Positions 35,629-45,320 of a stretch of 64,000 nt of DNA are shown in pieces. Below the pieces are notes generated by a model, which searched no databases, was not told the DNA's origin, and saw nothing but the letters and a program-made list of their open reading frames with translations. How positions within the stretch are numbered: position 1 is the stretch's first letter; each line of letters starts with the position of its first letter. A program made the translations under genes and the position numbers. Source of the DNA: Ulvibacterium sp965228935 (GTDB lineage Bacteria > Bacteroidota > Bacteroidia > Flavobacteriales > Flavobacteriaceae); the NCBI RefSeq assembly GCF_965228935.1, contig NZ_OZ245846.1:5580001-5644000 (forward strand), given 5' to 3'.

Positions 35629-37123
35629 TATTGCAATCGAGCTTATAAAACCCTTAAAAAAGAACTATCTACTCACCATTTCATTAGGAATACTGTTCCT
35701 GTTTTCCATTATTGTCCTTTTTGCAACGGAAGCCAGCTATGATGCCATAGAATCCGCTTCAATTTGGGTTCGAAATTACTTCGGTTATTTCTATCTGTAT
35801 CTGGGATTGGGCTGTGTGCTCCTACTTTTAACAGTGGCCATTTCTCCCTTGGGCAGGATAAGGCTCGGTAAAAAAAACCAGAAACCGGAACATTCCCTCT
35901 GGGCATGGACAGCCATGCTGTATAGTGCGGGTATGGGAGCGGGAATTTTATTACGCGCCGTTCAAGAGCCTGTCTTTATGTTTCAGAATCCACCTTATCC
36001 CACTGATCTAAAACCCGAAATCTTGGCCCTGGAATTTACCTTTTATCAATGGGGGTTTACCCCGTGGGCCTTTTATGGCCTCTTTGCCATGGTCGTGGGA
36101 TATGCTTTGTTTGTACGGAAAAAAAAGGTATTGGTCAGTTCTACGATAGAAGATACCATCCGCAATACAGTGGCGAGAAAGGGAATAGATGTTGTAACCA
36201 TACTTACAACGGTCTTTGGTCTAATTGCGGCCATAGGACTCGGAACGGCCCAAATCAATGGGGGATTGAATCATTTGTTTGCGTATGGTTTTGGTTTGGG
36301 CGCTACGCTTCTCCTGGCCGTTTTGATTTCCGCAATTGCTTTTTATTCGGCTTGGCAAGGCGTGAATCGAGGTATCAAGGTTATTTCAAAATTCAATATT
36401 ATCATCACTTTGGTTTTGTTGTTCTTTATATTCTTTACGAGCAATCTAGGCGCTATTTTAAGTTCGTTGGGAAAAGCTACCTTACAGTATATATTGGACT
36501 TTATTCCGATGAGCCTTGCTTGGGGAAAATACGATCCAGGTATCGCCTTCCTAACGGATTGGACCTTTTACTATTGGGCCTTTTGGTTAGCCTGGGCCCC
36601 GTTTACGGGCATCTTTATCGCACGGATTTCCAAGGGCCGGACATTGCGCCAGCTGTTGTTGGGAGTTCTGATCATCCCGTCCTTGGGTACCTTTTTCTGG
36701 TTCTCCGTTTTTGGTACCTCGGCCTTCCAATTAATAGAAAGCTGGGGAACGTATGCCAACGAGTTTGGCAATGTGTTCTCCTCCATTTTTGTGTTTCTTG
36801 AAAACTATCCGATGGCCAGCTTGTTGAACCTGACCACCGTTTTACTCTTGATAAGTTTTTTGGTAACCTCGGTGGATTCGGCCGTTTTTGTACTCAGCAT
36901 GTTTACGGATCGCGGGAAAAGAACACCTCGTAAGAGCCACAGACTGCTATGGTCCATTTTTATTCTACTGGCTACCTTGGCCTTGATCCTATTGGGAAAT
37001 GCCAAGCCGGAGATCGATGTTTTGGTCGCGGTCCAAAAACTTCTGATCATTACTTCCTTGCCTTTTGCCCTTTTTATGGTAGTGATGACCGGTATTTTTC
37101 TCAAGGAAGTTTGGAAACGCTAA
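35612..37123 (+). CDS. BCCT-family transporter (betaine/carnitine/choline type)
   Basis: The 503-residue integral membrane protein has about twelve helices and the BCCT signatures AGMGAGILLRAVQEP and FYYWAFWLAWAPFTGIFIAR followed by SKGRTLRQ. Members import quaternary ammonium compounds, often for osmoprotection. The glycine stretch GMGAG differs slightly from the usual GMGIG, so the substrate is uncertain. The start is TTG at 35612, inside the upstream gene; no earlier or nearby ATG fits. Its last codons (FLKEVWKR, stop) and the downstream spacer reappear in decayed form at 40054. Confidence 0.9.
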   Translation: MPKLNSIAIELIKPLKKNYLLTISLGILFLFSIIVLFATEASYDAIESASIWVRNYFGYFYLYLGLGCVLLLLTVAISPLGRIRLGKKNQKPEHSLWAWTAMLYSAGMGAGILLRAVQEPVFMFQNPPYPTDLKPEILALEFTFYQWGFTPWAFYGLFAMVVGYALFVRKKKVLVSSTIEDTIRNTVARKGIDVVTILTTVFGLIAAIGLGTAQINGGLNHLFAYGFGLGATLLLAVLISAIAFYSAWQGVNRGIKVISKFNIIITLVLLFFIFFTSNLGAILSSLGKATLQYILDFIPMSLAWGKYDPGIAFLTDWTFYYWAFWLAWAPFTGIFIARISKGRTLRQLLLGVLIIPSLGTFFWFSVFGTSAFQLIESWGTYANEFGNVFSSIFVFLENYPMASLLNLTTVLLLISFLVTSVDSAVFVLSMFTDRGKRTPRKSHRLLWSIFILLATLALILLGNAKPEIDVLVAVQKLLIITSLPFALFMVVMTGIFLKEVWKR

Positions 37124-37314
37124 GTACCTATAGAATATCAAAAGATTCCCATAAAAGGCAAATTAAACAAACTACCAAAAGAGACCATGTTTGGGACACT
37201 GCCGGCAAAAGGTTTTTATTTTCGTTAAATCATCCTGTAAAACTGCCCTCCACCAAGACCATAATAAATAGCATTCCATCAAGGTATGAATCGCTGGTTG
37301 AACCTGATAAATGG

Positions 37315-37353
37315 TGTAAACTTATTGGACATCTTTTGTAAAATTCTTTTACA
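37315..37353 (+). promoter_or_regulatory. paired 17-bp palindromic activator sites before the 37510 permease
   Basis: TGTAAACTTATTGGACA (37315-37331) and the perfect palindrome TGTAAAATTCTTTTACA (37337-37353), centres 22 bp apart; the near centre is 73 bp from the -24 GG at 37418. The remaining 37124-37314 spacer is related to 40068-40245 and has no gene. Confidence 0.75.
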
Positions 37354-37416
37354 TATATAAAGTCTCATATGTCTATATATCTACATAAAACCTTGATATA
37401 TAGATTCTTAAATTTT

Positions 37417-37432
37417 TGGCACAAAATTAGTT
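37417..37432 (+). promoter_or_regulatory. sigma-54-like -24/-12 promoter
   Basis: TGGCACAAAATTAGTT: the -24 half TGGCAC is perfect, spacing GG-N10-GT, 78 bp before the 37510 ATG. Confidence 0.65.
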
Positions 37433-37509
37433 TGATTTTTTTGAGTTGAACAAGTTTGCAATATTAAATGATTTTTTTTGGAGCAATTAATTAGAAAAAC
37501 AAACGAGTT

Positions 37510-39921
37510 ATGTTTAAAAACTATCTAAAGGTGGCTTTTCGGAATATTATTAGAAATAAGACTTTTTCAGCCATAAACTTACTAGGTATAGTTTTGGGTA
37601 TGGTTTGTTTTCTATTTATATTTCTTTGGATACGGGATGAAAAGAGCATTGACAACTTTCATGAGAATGGTGAGAACCTTTTTAACGTATACTACTCCAT
37701 TGAGTCGGAAGGCAAATTGAATGGTACTTACCAAAGTCCTACAGGTTTTAATGATACACGATTTTACCCCCTAATCGAAGGAGTACAAAAGAGTGTTCCA
37801 GGAATAAAACATATTTCCTTTTATGCTTCGGGATATGATTTGCCATGGGGATTTCCAGAGACTTTTATCGTTGAGGATAAGATGTATAAGCTTGAGGGTG
37901 CCAGAGCCAGTGAGGAGTTTTTCAAAATGTTCAACTATCCGATTATTTCCGGTGATTCTGAAACCCCGCTTACTGATATCAATACAATTGCTATTTCAAG
38001 AAAAATGGCCGAAATATTTTTTGGTACTCCGCAAAATGCAATTAACAAAATAGTCAAGTACAATGGTGAATTAGACCTAACGGTTACCTCTGTTTTCGAG
38101 AATGTTACTACAAAAAGCTCTTTGGTTTTTGATTATCTGGTTGATTGGGAAACCTTTGCGAGAGAACAGGTACAATATGCTTCGGACAATATATTTGCTA
38201 CGGTACAGGTTGATAGTAAGGCAAACATAGATGAAGTGGAGCGTAATATAAATGGATACCTCCAAACACGTGTCGACCAGAACCAGCCAATCAAAATTGA
38301 AGCCAAATTAGCGCCTTATCAAGACCGCTATCTAAAAGCCAATTTTAAGGATGGGCGGCCCCATGGAGGGCGAATGGATTATTTGAAGCTTTTTGGTGCC
38401 GTGGCACTTTTTATTTTGATTGTTGCCTGTATTAATTACATGAACCTTTCTACAGCCCAATCCATAAAAAGAGCAAAAGAAGTTGGCGTTCGAAAAGTAG
38501 TTGGTTCATCTCGTAAGCACCTCACAAGACAATTTCTAATAGAATCCATATTGCTTTCCCTTTTTGCAGTTATTATCTCGGTATTACTTACTTGGCTACT
38601 TCTTCCATATATCAACGCTATAACCGGAAAGCAAATCGATCTCCCATTCGCGGTACCTTCCTACTGGTTGGCGGTATTGGGATTAATACTGGTAACCGGT
38701 TTGGTTGCGGGAAGTTATCCGGCACTCTTTATGTCTTATTTAAAACCGGTAGAGGTTCTACAAGGTTCCATACAGTTTTCCGGTTCCTCAAAATGGTTTA
38801 GAAAAGGTCTGACAATATTTCAATTCGGACTTTCGATACTACTGTTGATAGCAACTTTGGTCGTTTCAAAACAGGCAGATTATGTTCAAAACTCCCATTT
38901 GGGCTATAACCGCGAAAATCTTATCTACATCCGTATTGAAGGCATGTTTTCCAACCCCGAAAAGTATATGGTATTTAAACAGGAAGCCTCCAAATTACCA
39001 GGGGTAGCTCTTGTTGACAGAAGCAGTGAGGCGCCGCATTCAATGACTTTTGAGGTGTTCGATGCTATCAACTGGGAGGGAAAAAGTGTAGGCGAATCAA
39101 TTGGATTTATGCCAAAATCCGTTGGATATGATTATTTAGAGATTATGGGTTTAAAGGTGGCTAAAGGACGTGGTTTCTCAAGAAATATAGCAACTGATTC
39201 TTCAGATGCCTTTATGGTAAATCAAGAGGCCATTAGGCAAATGGGCATTACAGATCCACTTGGCAAATGGGTATCGGCATGGAAAAAGAAAGGTCGTATC
39301 GTAGGTATTTTAGAAGACTATCATACAGCTTCCCTACATCAAAAAATTAAACCTGTAATAGTGGACGTAAAAGAAAATTTGCCTTTTGGTTTTATCCTTG
39401 TTCGAACTTTGCCCGGCAGAACCAAGGAAGCACTGGCAGGGCTTAAAAAAATATATGGCCGAATCAATCCCAATAGACCCTTCGATTTCAAATTTGCGGA
39501 CAGTGAGTACCAAGCCATGTACAAAAGTGAGCAGGTGATTGCTAAACTCTCCAATATCTTTTCCTTTTTATCCATTTTTATTTCTTGTTTGGGTTTGCTT
39601 GGACTTGCCATGTTTTCTGCCCAGCAACGAATTAAGGAAGTTGCGGTACGTAAAGTACTGGGCGCATCAGTCAGTAACATTATGGGGCTTTTTTCAAAAG
39701 ATATTATGAAACTCATAGGATTTTCATTTCTGATAAGTGCTCCTATAGCGTGGTATTTAATGAGTGAATGGTTAAAGGGTTTTGCCTACAAAGTTGATTT
39801 ATCCTGGTGGATATTTGTACTGGCCGGTCTAATAGCCTGTATGATTGCTTTATTAACAATTAGTTCCCAGTCACTGAAAGTCGCCCTTTCCAATCCGGCA
39901 AAATCTTTAAAAACAGAATAA
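37510..39921 (+). CDS. FtsX/MacB-type permease (803 aa)
   Basis: This copy begins MFKNYLKVAFRNIIRNKTFS and contains KEVGVRKVVGS (near 325) and KEVAVRKVLGA (near 715), ending NPAKSLKTE. Helices and two periplasmic domains are in the family order. Although it lies next to the 40442 gene on the same strand, the two proteins are only distantly similar, whereas their upstream DNA is clearly homologous. The gene is bracketed by the intact BCCT 3' end and its relic. Confidence 0.92.
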   Translation: MFKNYLKVAFRNIIRNKTFSAINLLGIVLGMVCFLFIFLWIRDEKSIDNFHENGENLFNVYYSIESEGKLNGTYQSPTGFNDTRFYPLIEGVQKSVPGIKHISFYASGYDLPWGFPETFIVEDKMYKLEGARASEEFFKMFNYPIISGDSETPLTDINTIAISRKMAEIFFGTPQNAINKIVKYNGELDLTVTSVFENVTTKSSLVFDYLVDWETFAREQVQYASDNIFATVQVDSKANIDEVERNINGYLQTRVDQNQPIKIEAKLAPYQDRYLKANFKDGRPHGGRMDYLKLFGAVALFILIVACINYMNLSTAQSIKRAKEVGVRKVVGSSRKHLTRQFLIESILLSLFAVIISVLLTWLLLPYINAITGKQIDLPFAVPSYWLAVLGLILVTGLVAGSYPALFMSYLKPVEVLQGSIQFSGSSKWFRKGLTIFQFGLSILLLIATLVVSKQADYVQNSHLGYNRENLIYIRIEGMFSNPEKYMVFKQEASKLPGVALVDRSSEAPHSMTFEVFDAINWEGKSVGESIGFMPKSVGYDYLEIMGLKVAKGRGFSRNIATDSSDAFMVNQEAIRQMGITDPLGKWVSAWKKKGRIVGILEDYHTASLHQKIKPVIVDVKENLPFGFILVRTLPGRTKEALAGLKKIYGRINPNRPFDFKFADSEYQAMYKSEQVIAKLSNIFSFLSIFISCLGLLGLAMFSAQQRIKEVAVRKVLGASVSNIMGLFSKDIMKLIGFSFLISAPIAWYLMSEWLKGFAYKVDLSWWIFVLAGLIACMIALLTISSQSLKVALSNPAKSLKTE

Positions 39922-40053
39922 AGGGTAAATTCTGTCTTATGCCAAAAGACTATCGACTAGAACGTTGTATTTCAATAATCGTCTCAATTTAGAAAATAAC
40001 AATAATCTATTATGGCCAAATGGCTATTTCTGAGTTTGTGCATTTACTAGTTG

Positions 40054-40245
40054 TTTTTCTCAAGGAAGTTTGGAAAGGCTAGGTGCATAGAAAGTATCAA
40101 AAAGTTCCGTAAACGAACTGCCAAATGAAATCATGTTTGGGACGCCATAGCCTAGATATTCAAAAGGGAAGTCTGGTTCCGTAAAACGGCCATTTTATGA
40201 AACCGATTCCCATATCGTCCATTACATAGTTTTTCGAGTGAACAG
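40054..40245 (+). pseudogene. decayed copy of the BCCT gene 3' end and its downstream spacer
   Basis: TTTTTCTCAAGGAAGTTTGG at 40054-40073, followed by AAAGGCTAG, matches the transporter end at 37095-37123 (FLKEVWKG, stop instead of FLKEVWKR, stop). Similarity continues through ATATCAAAA/GTATCAAAA, CATGTTTGGGAC and GTAAAAC blocks up to the palindromic sites. The offset is 2959 bp. The preceding 39922-40053 holds nothing recognisable. Confidence 0.8.
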
Positions 40246-40284
40246 GTGTAAATAAGTTGGACATTAATTGTCAATTATATTTAC
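40246..40284 (+). promoter_or_regulatory. paired 17-bp palindromic activator sites before the 40442 permease
   Basis: TGTAAATAAGTTGGACA (40246-40262) and TGTCAATTATATTTACA (40268-40284), centres 22 bp apart; the near centre is 74 bp from the -24 GG at 40350. Confidence 0.75.
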
Positions 40285-40348
40285 ACTATTGTTTGCCAAA
40301 AGCTTATTCATTAAATACATTCAATTGAATATCAAGTAATTGTATAGA

Positions 40349-40364
40349 TGGCATAGAATTAGCT
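40349..40364 (+). promoter_or_regulatory. sigma-54-like -24/-12 promoter
   Basis: TGGCATAGAATTAGCT, with GG-N10-GC spacing, 78 bp before the 40442 ATG. It is the best match of the four. Confidence 0.7.
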
Positions 40365-40441
40365 GAATTTTTGGAGTTCAAAGTTCTTGTAACGAGTTGG
40401 TCTAATAATCGTTAGTAATAAATTATTCATATACGCTTGAC

Positions 40442-42856
40442 ATGGTCATCAATTATTTCAAAATTACCTGGAGAAACCTTCTGAAAAACAAGCTGTTTTC
40501 ATTTGTCAATATTTTAGGCCTATCCATTGGCCTATCAACTTGCCTTCTTTTGGTGCTCTACATAACTGACGAGTTGAGCTACGACAAGCACCACGATGGT
40601 GCTGACCGCTTGTACAGGGTCGCTCTGGACACAGAGAACGAAAGATGGGCGGGCACCCCCGGAGTCATGGCGAAGGGGTTACAACAAGATTTTCCAGAAA
40701 TAGAGGAAGTGACCAGGGTCCTTAATTTTCCGAACACGGGGAACCTGCTCTTAAAAAATGAAAAGCGCAACATCCAAATTTTCGAACTAAAAGGCTATTA
40801 CGCCGATTCCACTTTTTTTGAGGTTTTCACCTATGAGTTCAAATATGGAAACCTTGAAACTGCATTGAACAGTCCGAATACGATTGTTATCTCCGAGGAA
40901 ATCTCCCAAAAGCTATTCGAGAACGAAAACCCGATAAATCAAATTGTCAGTGTTGAAATTCCGTATGGTAAAATTGATTATACGGTTAAGGGTGTCTTTA
41001 GAAACACCGAAAACAAGTCTCATGTTAATCCTAATTTGATTTTATCGATGCAGAACGGGGATATCGGGCAATGGGTCAAGGGCCAGACCAACTGGGCCAC
41101 CAATAGCATATTCCACACCTATATCAAATTGAGAACGGGTACAGATCCTGTTGCCTTTGAGAACAAGTTGCCAGAGTTCCTGGAAAGAAATGCGGGCAAC
41201 GATTTTAGGGAGGCGGGCCTGGAGAAAAGTCTTTTTTTACAGCCTGTAAAGGATATTTATTTGAAATCCTCCATTGGCCATGAGTTATCTAGCAATGGCA
41301 GTATGTTGTACATCTACATCTTCGGTTCGATAGCCGCCTTTATCCTTTTGATAGCCTGTATCAATTTTATGAACCTTTCGACAGCCAAATCCGAGAAGAG
41401 GGCCAATGAGATAGGGGTCAGGAAAGCTGCGGGGGCCACCAAGAAATCCTTAATCTCCCAGTTTTTGGCAGAGTCCATGTTCATGTGCCTGTTATCCCTA
41501 TTGCTCGCCTTTATCGTTGTATTGGCGTGCCTGCCCATTTTTAATGTCTTGACACAGAAAAGCCTTTCGTTGCTAAGCAATCCGGAGATATTGCTTTGGA
41601 TTCTTGGCCTCACCCTACTGACCGGATTGCTCTCCGGAAGCTATCCCGCCCTATACCTTTCTTCCTTCAAGCCCGTTACCGCACTTCAAGGAAAAGGTGG
41701 CCGTACAAATACGACAACGACAATTAGGAAGGGACTAGTGGTATTCCAGTTCTGTATTTCCGCTTGTCTCATTTTGGTTTCGATCCTTTTTTGGAAACAA
41801 ATGATTTTTTTGGAGAACCGGGACCTTGGCTTCAAAAAAGACCGGCAAATTGTCCTTCCTTTTCGAAATGTGACTACAGCGGAGAACTATGATGGATTAA
41901 GGGGTGAAATTCTACGTATTCCGAATTTGGTATCCGTTTCTGCCGGTTCGACCTATCCCGGATTCGAGTTGGTACAGTCAAGAATGGTTTTCGGACTAGG
42001 AAAGAACAAGAATGAACAGATTGAAGTCCGTTTGGCACAGGTTCAGGATGACTACATAGAAACCTTGGGATACGAACTGTTATATGGAAGGGGGTTGTCG
42101 AACAGTGAAATCGAACGGGGGGATGCCATAGTCGTTAATGAAATCGCCTTGAAACGGTTGGGATATGACCCGTCCAGCGCTGTTGGTAAACAAATCAACT
42201 ATGAGGAAGCAGGGCAACGAAAAACCTATGAGATAGTAGGAGTATTGAAAAATTTCCATCATGAAAGTTTGCATAAGACCATTAGTCCGTATGGGCTTAT
42301 TGGACTGGGAAAGGCAAATCCCAATTATTTTATAGCTAACATAGGGAAAGGAGATTTGGATAAAACGATTTCGCAAATTGAGGGCATTTGGAACAATGTG
42401 AACAAGGGCACACCCTTTGAGTACTCATTTTTGGACGATGATTTCCAGAAAAATTATGAAAAGGATAAACAAACCACAAAAGTTACGTTAAGCTTTACGT
42501 TGATTGCCATTTTCATCGCCTGTATAGGGCTATATGGATTGGCCTCATATACTACCGAGCAACGAAAAAAGGAAGTTGGGATAAGACGTGTTCTAGGGGC
42601 TTCCGTCTCAAGTATTGCTGTTCTGTATCTCAGAAATTTTTTGAAGCTGGTATTGATTGCATTGCTAATTGCTAGCCCTTTGGCCTATTATTTGGGCAAT
42701 AGTTGGCTGCAAGATTTCACGTATAGAATAAATATTAGTTGGCAATTATTTCTTTTGGGTTGTGTCTCTGTGTTGTGCATTGCGTTCTTTACTGTTGGTT
42801 CACAGGTGGTAAAAGCTGCCAATATAAATCCAGCAAAAAATTTAAAAGCTGAATAG
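40442..42856 (+). CDS. FtsX/MacB-type permease (804 aa)
   Basis: Begins MVINYFKITWRNLLKNKLFS, with signature loops NEIGVRKAAGA (near 325) and KEVGIRRVLGA (near 715) and C-terminal NPAKNLKAE. Base composition seems somewhat richer in GC in its first two thirds than the neighbouring 37510 gene, consistent with an independent history. It is preceded by the shared paired sites and sigma-54-like promoter, and it is convergent with the LamG lipoprotein gene. Confidence 0.92.
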   Translation: MVINYFKITWRNLLKNKLFSFVNILGLSIGLSTCLLLVLYITDELSYDKHHDGADRLYRVALDTENERWAGTPGVMAKGLQQDFPEIEEVTRVLNFPNTGNLLLKNEKRNIQIFELKGYYADSTFFEVFTYEFKYGNLETALNSPNTIVISEEISQKLFENENPINQIVSVEIPYGKIDYTVKGVFRNTENKSHVNPNLILSMQNGDIGQWVKGQTNWATNSIFHTYIKLRTGTDPVAFENKLPEFLERNAGNDFREAGLEKSLFLQPVKDIYLKSSIGHELSSNGSMLYIYIFGSIAAFILLIACINFMNLSTAKSEKRANEIGVRKAAGATKKSLISQFLAESMFMCLLSLLLAFIVVLACLPIFNVLTQKSLSLLSNPEILLWILGLTLLTGLLSGSYPALYLSSFKPVTALQGKGGRTNTTTTIRKGLVVFQFCISACLILVSILFWKQMIFLENRDLGFKKDRQIVLPFRNVTTAENYDGLRGEILRIPNLVSVSAGSTYPGFELVQSRMVFGLGKNKNEQIEVRLAQVQDDYIETLGYELLYGRGLSNSEIERGDAIVVNEIALKRLGYDPSSAVGKQINYEEAGQRKTYEIVGVLKNFHHESLHKTISPYGLIGLGKANPNYFIANIGKGDLDKTISQIEGIWNNVNKGTPFEYSFLDDDFQKNYEKDKQTTKVTLSFTLIAIFIACIGLYGLASYTTEQRKKEVGIRRVLGASVSSIAVLYLRNFLKLVLIALLIASPLAYYLGNSWLQDFTYRINISWQLFLLGCVSVLCIAFFTVGSQVVKAANINPAKNLKAE

Positions 42857-42967
42857 TCCCTTAAATCAAAGCTATTACGGGATTCTATTAAATCTCTAGA
42901 CGGTTGGAACAATTGACCTATTAAAAGAACAGCATCCAGAAGAAAAAGAAGTTTCAAAAAGCGTTAC

Positions 42968-43870
42968 TTATTCCAGAATGGTTTGAACCCCATTTTCCAA
43001 GGAATACAGTGCCTTGATCTCGTCTTCGGTCAGAGCTTTATTGTAAATGGACAGCTCGTCCATAAATCCAATATAGCTTAGTCCCAAATAGATGTTGGAC
43101 CGATCTAATTCCCAGGTAAAGGAATCGGTAATATCCGGCCTTGTTCCTTTCAATTCCCCGTTTATGTAAAGGGAAGCTTTGCCTTTTTCGGTATTCAATC
43201 CGGAAAGATTGATGAGTATATGCGTCCATTCCCCTTTGGCAAAAGGTGGATTGCTCACGGGTGCGAGTTGTGGTAGAAAAAGATCATCCTCATCTTCCAA
43301 TCCATCGGGGTTCCAGATATTTCTATCTCCGATGACCCCTAATCTGAAGTCCCTAGGGTTATTTTCGGTAAAATCTACCCAAATGGCGGCATCGTTATAA
43401 CTAACGTCCGTAATTTGAATGGGATCACAATAGCCTGGTTCCAGATCGGTGGCAGGGTTAAGACTCAACCAAAAAGAAATGGCCCCGTTCCAATTCTTCT
43501 TGCTATACGCTATGTTTCCAGCACTGGGATAGTAGATATATCCTTTGCTACGTTCGGTAAATTGAAGCCCATACCCATATTTGCCCTTGCCCGCCTGGCG
43601 ACTAATATCCGGTTTGTGCAGGCCAACTTTGGAAGAATCAAGAGAATCTCTGTTGGCAACGGTATACATTAGGGAATCCCCGACCGAAAAATCGGCATTG
43701 ACCCCAGTATCAAAAGAAGCATAAAAAGTAAGTGCCTCCTTTAAGTTGTCTTCCGTGGTGTTTTCCTTAACCGCTTCCTTTTTAAGATTTTTTTCCTTAC
43801 AGGAGGTCAATCCAGTAGTACATACTAGAATGGGGAGTGCAATGTATTTTACGATATGTGTCTTGGTCAT
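42968..43870 (-). CDS. LamG/concanavalin-A-like lipoprotein
   Basis: The 300-residue protein begins with a lipoprotein signal (lipobox LTSC, Cys24). A LamG-type jelly roll follows: LTFYASFDTGVNADF, AISFWLSLNPATD, GEWTHILINLSG, KASLYINGELKG, NIYLGLSYIGFMDELSIYNK and ALTEDEIKALY. Such domains bind or sense carbohydrate at the cell surface; no catalytic residues are apparent. It stands alone, convergent with the permease gene and divergent from the lipoprotein at 44067. Confidence 0.82.
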   Translation of the reverse strand: MTKTHIVKYIALPILVCTTGLTSCKEKNLKKEAVKENTTEDNLKEALTFYASFDTGVNADFSVGDSLMYTVANRDSLDSSKVGLHKPDISRQAGKGKYGYGLQFTERSKGYIYYPSAGNIAYSKKNWNGAISFWLSLNPATDLEPGYCDPIQITDVSYNDAAIWVDFTENNPRDFRLGVIGDRNIWNPDGLEDEDDLFLPQLAPVSNPPFAKGEWTHILINLSGLNTEKGKASLYINGELKGTRPDITDSFTWELDRSNIYLGLSYIGFMDELSIYNKALTEDEIKALYSLENGVQTILE

Positions 43871-44066
43871 AGGTTTTCGTTTTCAAAAGAGTCCGACTTC
43901 TAAAGTACATAATTAATACATAGGGTCGTACGAATATGTGACAATTGAATCCACATTATTTAAGAGGCACCTTACATATTTGCGATTCTTTTTTGGGCAA
44001 CAAAGACTATGAATAATGGTTCCTATTAGCTAATTTGGCCAACACAAATCAAGGTCAGTACTTCTA

Positions 44067-44966
44067 GTGATACAAAAAACAAATTTACTTCAGGGCTTCA
44101 CAATTCTATCCTTTCTTTTATTGATGGGCTGTTCCAATGATGAAGATAATTCCGGTCAGGACCTGATTAAAAGGGAATACTCCTCGGAAGCTAACATTGA
44201 ATACAATACATACTGGATTTCAAAATATAACGGATCTGGCCAAATCATCAGTAGAAAGACCAATGACGATGCTAGGAATGGCAATTCATCTCGCCATTCC
44301 GTGCCAAACGAGTTTGAGTATGATGCCAATGGACGCTTAATTTCTACAAATACCGTTGATTTTGGATACGACAGTGCCGGTAGGGTAATTTCAAGAACCG
44401 GACCAACGAAATCAATAACCCAATATTTGTCCTATTTAGACGATGTGATAACCCTTACGGATAATTCATCCGATTATGTGCGGACATTCAAACTTGACTC
44501 AAAAAACAGGGTAATTGAGTTCAATGGGGAAAACAATGAACTTACGGCAAGGATTCAATACGACGAATTTGACAACATCACAAAAGTTGAGTTTGTGCCG
44601 GTACATCCGGAATGGTGGAGCACTAAGGACGTGATAGAGATAGAACATGATTCAAATCCAAATCCCTATCTTAATTCCTACAGGGATTATATTGAGTCCA
44701 GTAGATTATTCCAATTTTCAATGGATGATAAACTTTGGGTTTACCTTGTTTTCTTTGCAACGAACAACATCGTCAAATTCGAAAGTTATTCGGAATCATA
44801 TAACACGGAAACGGGAAGCTATGATAGGTCCGACTTTACGGAAAGCTATCAAATAGAACATGAACTTAATTCAAATGGGTTCCCTACTATTTTCAGGATA
44901 AGCCATTCCCTTGAACAACCGGATAGGATCCTAACCAGCAACTCATTGGTCAAATTGGTTTATTGA
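44067..44966 (+). CDS. YD-repeat-like lipoprotein
   Basis: The 299-residue protein begins at a GTG with a lipoprotein signal (MIQKTNLLQGFTILSFLLLM, then GC, Cys22). Segments such as FEYDANGRLISTNTVDFGYD, SAGRVISRTG and FKLDSKNRVIEFNGENNE resemble the YD/RHS-type beta repeats seen in small flavobacterial lipoproteins. The domain is single, not a polymorphic toxin. No ATG offers a signal peptide, so GTG is preferred. A terminator follows. Confidence 0.7.
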   Translation: MIQKTNLLQGFTILSFLLLMGCSNDEDNSGQDLIKREYSSEANIEYNTYWISKYNGSGQIISRKTNDDARNGNSSRHSVPNEFEYDANGRLISTNTVDFGYDSAGRVISRTGPTKSITQYLSYLDDVITLTDNSSDYVRTFKLDSKNRVIEFNGENNELTARIQYDEFDNITKVEFVPVHPEWWSTKDVIEIEHDSNPNPYLNSYRDYIESSRLFQFSMDDKLWVYLVFFATNNIVKFESYSESYNTETGSYDRSDFTESYQIEHELNSNGFPTIFRISHSLEQPDRILTSNSLVKLVY

Positions 44967-44997
44967 TTTATACAATTGTTTGCATGGACAACATTGG

Positions 44998-45037
44998 CTA
45001 ACAACTCCAGGTATACATCCGTTGTTAGGTGTTTTTT
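44998..45037 (+). terminator. intrinsic terminator
   Basis: CTAACAAC (44998-45005) pairs with GTTGTTAG (45021-45028), followed by GTGTTTTTT. It is placed just after the lipoprotein stop at 44966. Confidence 0.7.
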
Positions 45038-45320
45038 AAACGAATATTCTATTTTGATATTTTCATGGCGGTACGATTATTAATCATTCTCGCAGGCCTC
45101 CAACCAAACTTGGATAAAACTTAGAAAAAGAGTTGAATTAAGCTAGCGGTCATATCCTTTGAGATTCGTAAAAAGAACGTTTAAAGGAATAAACCGATAC
45201 ATATTATTCAGTCAAATTTATCTGAAGATCAAAAGAACCGAGGCACTAAGAAGAGGCAAGGTATTATGCTCGTTCCCAGAGACTATCCATAATCCTTATG
45301 GTTACCCTAGGGTCTAAATC
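45038..45320. other. intergenic region without recognised feature
   Basis: With the terminator it makes a 354-bp gap between convergent genes. No open frame with a plausible start, RNA gene or repeat was seen. Confidence 0.5.

Noticed and set aside
36049..36801. 250-codon frame inside the BCCT transporter region
   Set aside because: It overlaps a well-supported transporter in another frame and shows no domain.
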